From Pleomorphochaeta sp. (GTDB lineage: Bacteria; Spirochaetota; Spirochaetia; Sphaerochaetales; Sphaerochaetaceae), in assembly GCA_028532815.1 (NCBI GenBank), contig JAQQAS010000040.1, positions 38,838 through 102,837 of the forward strand: 64,000 bases of DNA. The letters run 5' to 3'. This document shows, in pieces, positions 60,027 to 64,000 of this stretch. Both the position numbers and the translations under genes were made by a program. The notes below the pieces were generated by a model. That model saw only the letters and a program-made list of their open reading frames with translations. It did not search any database and was not told where the DNA came from. Numbering within the stretch: position 1 is the stretch's first letter; each line of letters begins with the position of its first letter.

Positions 60027-62314
60027 ACAAACTCCAGAACGATGTTAAAGTTACCATTTATTGAAAATCCACCGCCAAAAAGAATATCACCCCAATTTGT
60101 TTTAAATCCTACACCACCATAAAACCCTAATCCAATATCAGTTATACTTGGATAAATAGAATCTGGGCTACTTAACATATTTGAAGTGCTTGTTAAAACG
60201 ATGTTTTCAATTGGATTATAATCATCATATCCATAAAATTTAACTCCAACTTGGAAATATAATGGTTCAAAGAATTCTAATATATATTTTTGATAACTTA
60301 AATTCAATAGAAAATATTCTCTAGTATAAAAACCAAAATAGGAACCAGGGACCATATTATATCCACCTAAATCAAAATAGGAAGAAGTTAATTGATAATT
60401 TGCTGTAGAGAAGCCAAAGCTTCCTGACAACTTTAAAGAATCTACTTCACTTAATTCTAAGTTATATGTTGCCTCTGTAAATGAGAATATATTAAAAGAT
60501 CCATTTGTAAACTTAATAGAATTAATACCATCAACAGCATATCCTTTAGTTGCAAAAAAGGAATCTTCCATATTCAGATAAGCAAAACTTAAATCTAAAT
60601 TCACTATATTTAATATTGGTGTTTCAAAAGAAACTTTGCTTATAGTATTGCAAAGTAAAGTTGGTCTAGCTAAATAAATTAAATTATAATTTGCTAAAAA
60701 CTCCGTAGAAAATTTATTACTCATTCTATAATCTAGTCCAACACCAACATCGAAACCAATCGAGAAAGAAGGTAAGTAATATTTAACATACTTATTATTT
60801 GCAGGGGATAAAGATCCAAAGCTACCACCAAATTGGGTAAAGAGAGTTAATTCTTTATCACTTTCAGTATAAAATTGATATCCAACCTTTGCATTTACTT
60901 TGGTATTTTCTGAAATATTTAATTTTAAATCAACTGCCATTTTGTCAGCAAGCATATCTTTTAATTGGGTATGAATATCGAATGATAAATAAAACCAAGC
61001 CATATTCAAATCATTAGAAGAAAAACCTAACTTTGCCAATCCTAATAAGTCAATTTTAGAAGATGATGTTTGCCAAGATCTTAATCCAATTTCTAGAACA
61101 CCCGAATTGTTTTTTGAATCAGTTGGATTAAAATTATAAGAGACAGATGAAACATTATTTAATATTGTAAAAGATTGTATATCTTCATCTAATTGGTCTA
61201 ATAAATTTTGTGTTAAACGAAGACCAATATATTTATCAAATCTATTGGTATAAGCATAATTTTGATTATTATTAGAAATATCAACAAATTTAATTTCTGT
61301 AATAAGAGGATCTTTTATCTGCTTATAATAACTCTCTGTATCATCACTTTCAAATTCTAATTTTCTATACTTAGCAATCTCATTTCTAATTTTAATTAAT
61401 TCTTCTTTATGTTCTTCAAAGGCTTCATATCCTTTTTCTAATATCTCATCAAATTTAGCTACTTCTAAAACCATATAACTCGAAACATCTGGTTTAATTA
61501 ATACATCACTTATTTCTTGGCTTTCTGCTCTATTTCCGAAAGTTGTAAGATTTATTGTTTGAATTACTATACCCGATAAAGTTGAAAAGTCTTCACTATT
61601 TTTTAGATCTTCACTAGATACATCAACACTAATAATTATATCAGCACCCCAATCTTTTGCTTCTTGAGTTGGAAGATTGTTAACAAGCCCACCATCCATA
61701 CAATAAGTCCCATCTTTTAATAAATAAGGTGGGAAAATTATTGGCAATGACATAGTGGCTCTCATAGCATCAGAAATATAACCACTGTCTAAGACTTTTT
61801 CATTTCCTGAACTAACATCAATTGAGATTGCTCTAAAAGGGATATATAAATCATCAAAATCTACTTCACCTGGAGATTTAATTGTTGTTTTATTTAAATA
61901 GGATAATATTCCTTGAGAATTCAATAACCCAGGGGTTGTTCCAATTCCTTTTGAATTTAACCCTATAGAGAGTTTGATTCCATCTGGATCTTTAAATAGA
62001 GAAGGAGGGAAAGAACTTGTATTATTTTCATTATATAATAGATAATCCATTAGTGGCTCTTGGTTAATCATTTCTTTTATATCAGAAGAAGTATAGCCTA
62101 GGGCGTAATAGCCCCCTATTAAACCACCCATACTTGTACCACTGATGAAATCAATTGGAATTCCAAGTTTTCTAATTTCTTCAACAACAGCTATTTGAGC
62201 AAAACCTTTTGCACCACCCCCTGATAAGACTAATGCAACTTTTGGATAAGTTGCATTTAAAGAGGCTAAGGAAAAAAATAATACTAAAATAATAGCTTTA
62301 AGTTTTTTTTTCAC
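60023..62314 (-). CDS. Patatin-like phospholipase fused to an outer-membrane surface-antigen (Omp85-like) barrel
   Basis: 763 residues with a signal peptide (MKKKLKAIILVLFFSLASLNA). The patatin domain (about 25-300) has the oxyanion hole VLSGGGAKGFAQIAVVEEI, nucleophile GTSMGG (Ser of GxSxG), and the catalytic Asp in MDGGLVNNLPT. A linker with POTRA-like strands (about 330-420: DPLITEIKFVDISNNNQNYAYTNRFDKYIGLRLTQNLLDQLDEDIQ) is followed by a beta-rich region to the C terminus (FNIVLEFV), consistent with a surface-antigen barrel. This type VD-like layout suggests a phospholipase exported or displayed by its own barrel. Translation starts with GTG after AGGATAATAAA. The gene sits four bases behind fmt. 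Confidence 0.9.
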   Translation of the reverse strand: MKKKLKAIILVLFFSLASLNATYPKVALVLSGGGAKGFAQIAVVEEIRKLGIPIDFISGTSMGGLIGGYYALGYTSSDIKEMINQEPLMDYLLYNENNTSSFPPSLFKDPDGIKLSIGLNSKGIGTTPGLLNSQGILSYLNKTTIKSPGEVDFDDLYIPFRAISIDVSSGNEKVLDSGYISDAMRATMSLPIIFPPYLLKDGTYCMDGGLVNNLPTQEAKDWGADIIISVDVSSEDLKNSEDFSTLSGIVIQTINLTTFGNRAESQEISDVLIKPDVSSYMVLEVAKFDEILEKGYEAFEEHKEELIKIRNEIAKYRKLEFESDDTESYYKQIKDPLITEIKFVDISNNNQNYAYTNRFDKYIGLRLTQNLLDQLDEDIQSFTILNNVSSVSYNFNPTDSKNNSGVLEIGLRSWQTSSSKIDLLGLAKLGFSSNDLNMAWFYLSFDIHTQLKDMLADKMAVDLKLNISENTKVNAKVGYQFYTESDKELTLFTQFGGSFGSLSPANNKYVKYYLPSFSIGFDVGVGLDYRMSNKFSTEFLANYNLIYLARPTLLCNTISKVSFETPILNIVNLDLSFAYLNMEDSFFATKGYAVDGINSIKFTNGSFNIFSFTEATYNLELSEVDSLKLSGSFGFSTANYQLTSSYFDLGGYNMVPGSYFGFYTREYFLLNLSYQKYILEFFEPLYFQVGVKFYGYDDYNPIENIVLTSTSNMLSSPDSIYPSITDIGLGFYGGVGFKTNWGDILFGGGFSINGNFNIVLEFV

Positions 62315-62318
62315 TTTA

Positions 62319-63242
62319 TTATCCTAATTTTGTTGATATAATTTTACTATTCCCATTCAAAAATGAAGTAAAATCCAACTCCTTCTTTCCTTGTAATTGA
62401 AGTCTATCTATTATTATAGAGCCTTCTCTACAAGCTATTACAATTCCTTGCTTTTTTCTTTTCTCAACTACTAAACCAGGAGTGTCAAAGGTATCTTCAA
62501 TAACACTGTTAACACCTGTTAAAAATAAAACTTTATCCCCATACATTGTACAAGCCTTTGGCCAGGGTATAAAAGCTCTAATTTGAGCACTTATTTCACT
62601 TGCACTCTTATTCCAATCAATAAAAGCATCTTCTTTTTTAAACTGCTCAGTATATGATATTTCACCAGTTTGTGGAACAAAAGTGATTTCTCCATTTTTG
62701 AGTTTCAAAAATGTATCAACAGCAAAAGGTGCACTTAAAGTTGCAACTTTATTAGTTAAAGATAATGTTGTTTCATTTTCTTCTAAATCAAGATCTTTAA
62801 CAGCTAATATATCACCACTATCCACTTCTAAGCTTAATTTTTGAATGGTTATTGCTGTTTGTCTTAGATTTTTTAAAATTGCATATTGAATTGGAGAACT
62901 ACCTCTAAATTGAGGTAATCTAGAAGGATGAATATTATAACAGCCTCCACTAAACATTGATAAGAACTTTGGACCAAAAATTTTACCATATGCAAAACAA
63001 ATTAAAACATCACAATTATATGAGGCAACTTCTTTTAATACATCACCTCTCAATCTCTCAGGTTGTAAAATAGGAATATTTAAAGCTGTAGCTTCTTCTT
63101 TGATTGGAGAAGGTACTAATTTTTTACTTCTTCCTTTTGGTCTATCTGGATTTGTTAAAACTAAACCAATTTCAAAATTTTTTGACAACTCTCTTAATGT
63201 TTGAACCCCAATTTCTGCAGTTCCAGCAAATAATATTCTCAC
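62319..63242 (-). CDS. fmt: Methionyl-tRNA formyltransferase
   Basis: Formylates initiator Met-tRNA with 10-formyl-tetrahydrofolate. 307 residues: the N terminus MRILFAGTAEIGVQTLRELS and VLTNPDRPKGRSKKLVPSPIKEEA belong to the formyltransferase fold. CYNIHPSRLPQFRGSSPIQYAIL holds the catalytic Asn-His pair, and LEVDSGDILAVKDLDLEENET the Asp. The C-terminal domain (IRAFIPWPKACTMYGDKVLFL) binds tRNA. It overlaps def by four bases, the common def-fmt pairing of bacterial translation initiation. Confidence 0.96.
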   Translation of the reverse strand: MRILFAGTAEIGVQTLRELSKNFEIGLVLTNPDRPKGRSKKLVPSPIKEEATALNIPILQPERLRGDVLKEVASYNCDVLICFAYGKIFGPKFLSMFSGGCYNIHPSRLPQFRGSSPIQYAILKNLRQTAITIQKLSLEVDSGDILAVKDLDLEENETTLSLTNKVATLSAPFAVDTFLKLKNGEITFVPQTGEISYTEQFKKEDAFIDWNKSASEISAQIRAFIPWPKACTMYGDKVLFLTGVNSVIEDTFDTPGLVVEKRKKQGIVIACREGSIIIDRLQLQGKKELDFTSFLNGNSKIISTKLG

Positions 63243-63745
63243 TCAACAGAACCTCTTTTCAATTTATTTTTTCTTTCGTAAGTTCTAATAAGCTTAATTC
63301 TAGATTTCTCATCTAATCTATCAACAAAAAGAACTCCATTTAAATGATCGTTTTCATGTTGAACAGCTCTAGCTAACAAATCATCAGCTTCTAATCTAAA
63401 TGTTTTACCTTTTACATCTTGAGCTTGCACTGTAACTTTTTTGCTTCTTGTTAGATAAGTATAGACACCTGGGATTGATAAACAACCTTCTTCCATTGAA
63501 CACTCTTCCATTGAAGTTTCAACGATTTCTGGATTAATGAAAGCTTTTCTGACTCCTCTATGGTCGTCGATTACAAAAACTCTTAAATCCACGCCAACTT
63601 GAGGAGCTGCTAAACCAACACCATCGGCCTCATCCATTTTTTCAAACATAGCATTTACAAGTAATTCTAAAGCAGAATCAAACTTATCAACCTTTTTGCA
63701 TTTTTCTCTGAGAATTTCTTCTCCAATTGTATATATTTCCAACAT
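63239..63745 (-). CDS. def: Peptide deformylase
   Basis: Metal-dependent enzyme that removes the formyl group from new proteins. I choose the ATG at 63745 (168 residues, MLEIYTIGEEILREK) because GAGG lies seven bases before it; the in-frame ATG two codons earlier is too close to that site. All three motifs are present: GVGLAAPQVG, EEGCLSIPG (metal ligand Cys) and QHENDHLNGVLFVD (HExxH variant with Asn in place of the usual Ile/Phe, both His intact). First gene of a seven-gene operon running to the fumarase beta gene, with overlaps or gaps of at most four bases. Confidence 0.96.
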   Translation of the reverse strand: MLEIYTIGEEILREKCKKVDKFDSALELLVNAMFEKMDEADGVGLAAPQVGVDLRVFVIDDHRGVRKAFINPEIVETSMEECSMEEGCLSIPGVYTYLTRSKKVTVQAQDVKGKTFRLEADDLLARAVQHENDHLNGVLFVDRLDEKSRIKLIRTYERKNKLKRGSVE

Positions 63746-63949
63746 ATTCATACCTCATACGTTTTATTCTTTTATGATTTTTGTTTCTCAATTTTGAGGG
63801 TTAAATTCAAGCACTATTAATATTTTATTTAATAAAGTTAGTATTTACTATATATAGAATATTATATTTCTATTTGTATTTCTAGTAGTAAATCTAGTTC
63901 TTTACTTTATTGAAAAATAAAATAATTATCAAATTTAAAGTTTTAAAAA
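63746..63949. other. Non-coding region upstream of def
   Basis: Very AT-rich, with no open frame that has a start and ribosome binding site. A possible minus-strand promoter for def (TTGAGA, 17 bp, AATAAA) ends about 10-15 bases upstream of its start; support is weak. Confidence 0.4.
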
Positions 63950-63980
63950 TTGACTTGTTTTTTTGCCGTATTTTTATAAT
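63950..63980 (+). promoter_or_regulatory. Promoter reading out of the right edge
   Basis: TTGACT (63950-63955) and TATAAT (63975-63980) with a 19-bp spacer face rightwards, so a plus-strand gene probably begins just outside the window. Confidence 0.4.
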
Positions 63981-64000
63981 TTTAAAGTCAAACTAAAATT

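Noticed and set aside
1..64000. CRISPR arrays, tRNA or rRNA genes, insertion sequences and prophage
   Set aside because: No regularly spaced repeats, no tRNA-like TPsiC arms with acceptor stems, no transposase or phage-structural proteins were seen on either strand.

Overview
The window looks like a piece of an AT-rich (roughly 30% GC by eye), anaerobic, diderm bacterial chromosome, most likely a spirochaete of the Treponema/Spirochaetales type. This is inferred from gene content, since no rRNA or tRNA gene is present. Pointers to an anaerobe are class III ribonucleotide reductase (NrdD/NrdG), a two-subunit iron-sulfur fumarase and a flavodoxin/ferredoxin fusion. Pointers to an outer membrane are a LolA/LolCDE-like export operon with a beta-barrel protein and a patatin fused to a surface-antigen barrel. 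A BMP/PnrA-type ABC importer, a tripartite tricarboxylate transporter and an oligopeptide ABC system suggest a scavenging, host- or sediment-associated lifestyle. No CRISPR array, prophage, IS element or tRNA was seen.

Layout. 1-5.3 kb: oligopeptide permease oppBC (minus, oppC cut by the window edge) and the divergent binding lipoprotein oppA. 5.3-11 kb: a five-gene plus-strand operon (aroA, threonine aldolase, EFR1-type ferredoxin protein, PatB/MalY-type C-S lyase, unknown protein). 11-17 kb: addA-addB-like recombination nuclease/helicase pair. 17-20.3 kb: CPBP protease, DRGH nuclease, BaiN-type flavoprotein. 20.3-23 kb: carboxymuconolactone-decarboxylase-like protein and a YtrA-type regulator/ABC operon behind a large palindromic operator. 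23.1-24.8 kb: ArsR regulator, rhodanese and TauE-type exporter. 24.8-30.3 kb: TctCBA transporter, cytosolic sulfatase and GntR/LacI hybrid regulator. 30.5-32.3 kb: galE and an orphan NusG-like protein. 32.4-40.6 kb: a BMP-type ABC importer operon (minus) and, divergently, an NtrC-type response regulator plus an unusual ABC-ATPase/PAS/histidine-kinase fusion. 40.8-46.8 kb: UgpC/MsmK ATPase, aspartokinase with a structured leader, nrdD and nrdG. 47-57.2 kb: orphan FtsX-like permease, diaminopropionate ammonia-lyase, the LolCDE/LolA-like operon and an Atg22-type MFS protein. 57.2-63.8 kb: a tightly packed minus-strand operon def-fmt-patatin-radical SAM-vanZ-fumarase alpha-fumarase beta.

The most interesting system is at 32.4-40.6 kb. 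The histidine kinase at 38707-40557 carries, at its N terminus, an ATP-binding cassette that resembles the ATPase of the importer encoded next door but has a degraded signature motif, followed by a PAS domain and an NtrB-like kinase core. Its partner is a sigma-54 activator. The intergenic region holds a correctly spaced -24/-12 promoter facing the importer operon and a dyad of candidate activator sites about 90-140 bp upstream of it. The sequence thus supports a complete regulatory circuit in which a soluble kinase may read the state of an ABC importer through a cassette borrowed from it. This is inference, but each component is visible. Other points worth checking are a candidate transcription attenuator before aspartokinase, self-consistent operators for the ArsR, YtrA and HTH regulators, an NrdR box before nrdD, a duplicated lone permease, and promoters that imply leaderless mRNAs.
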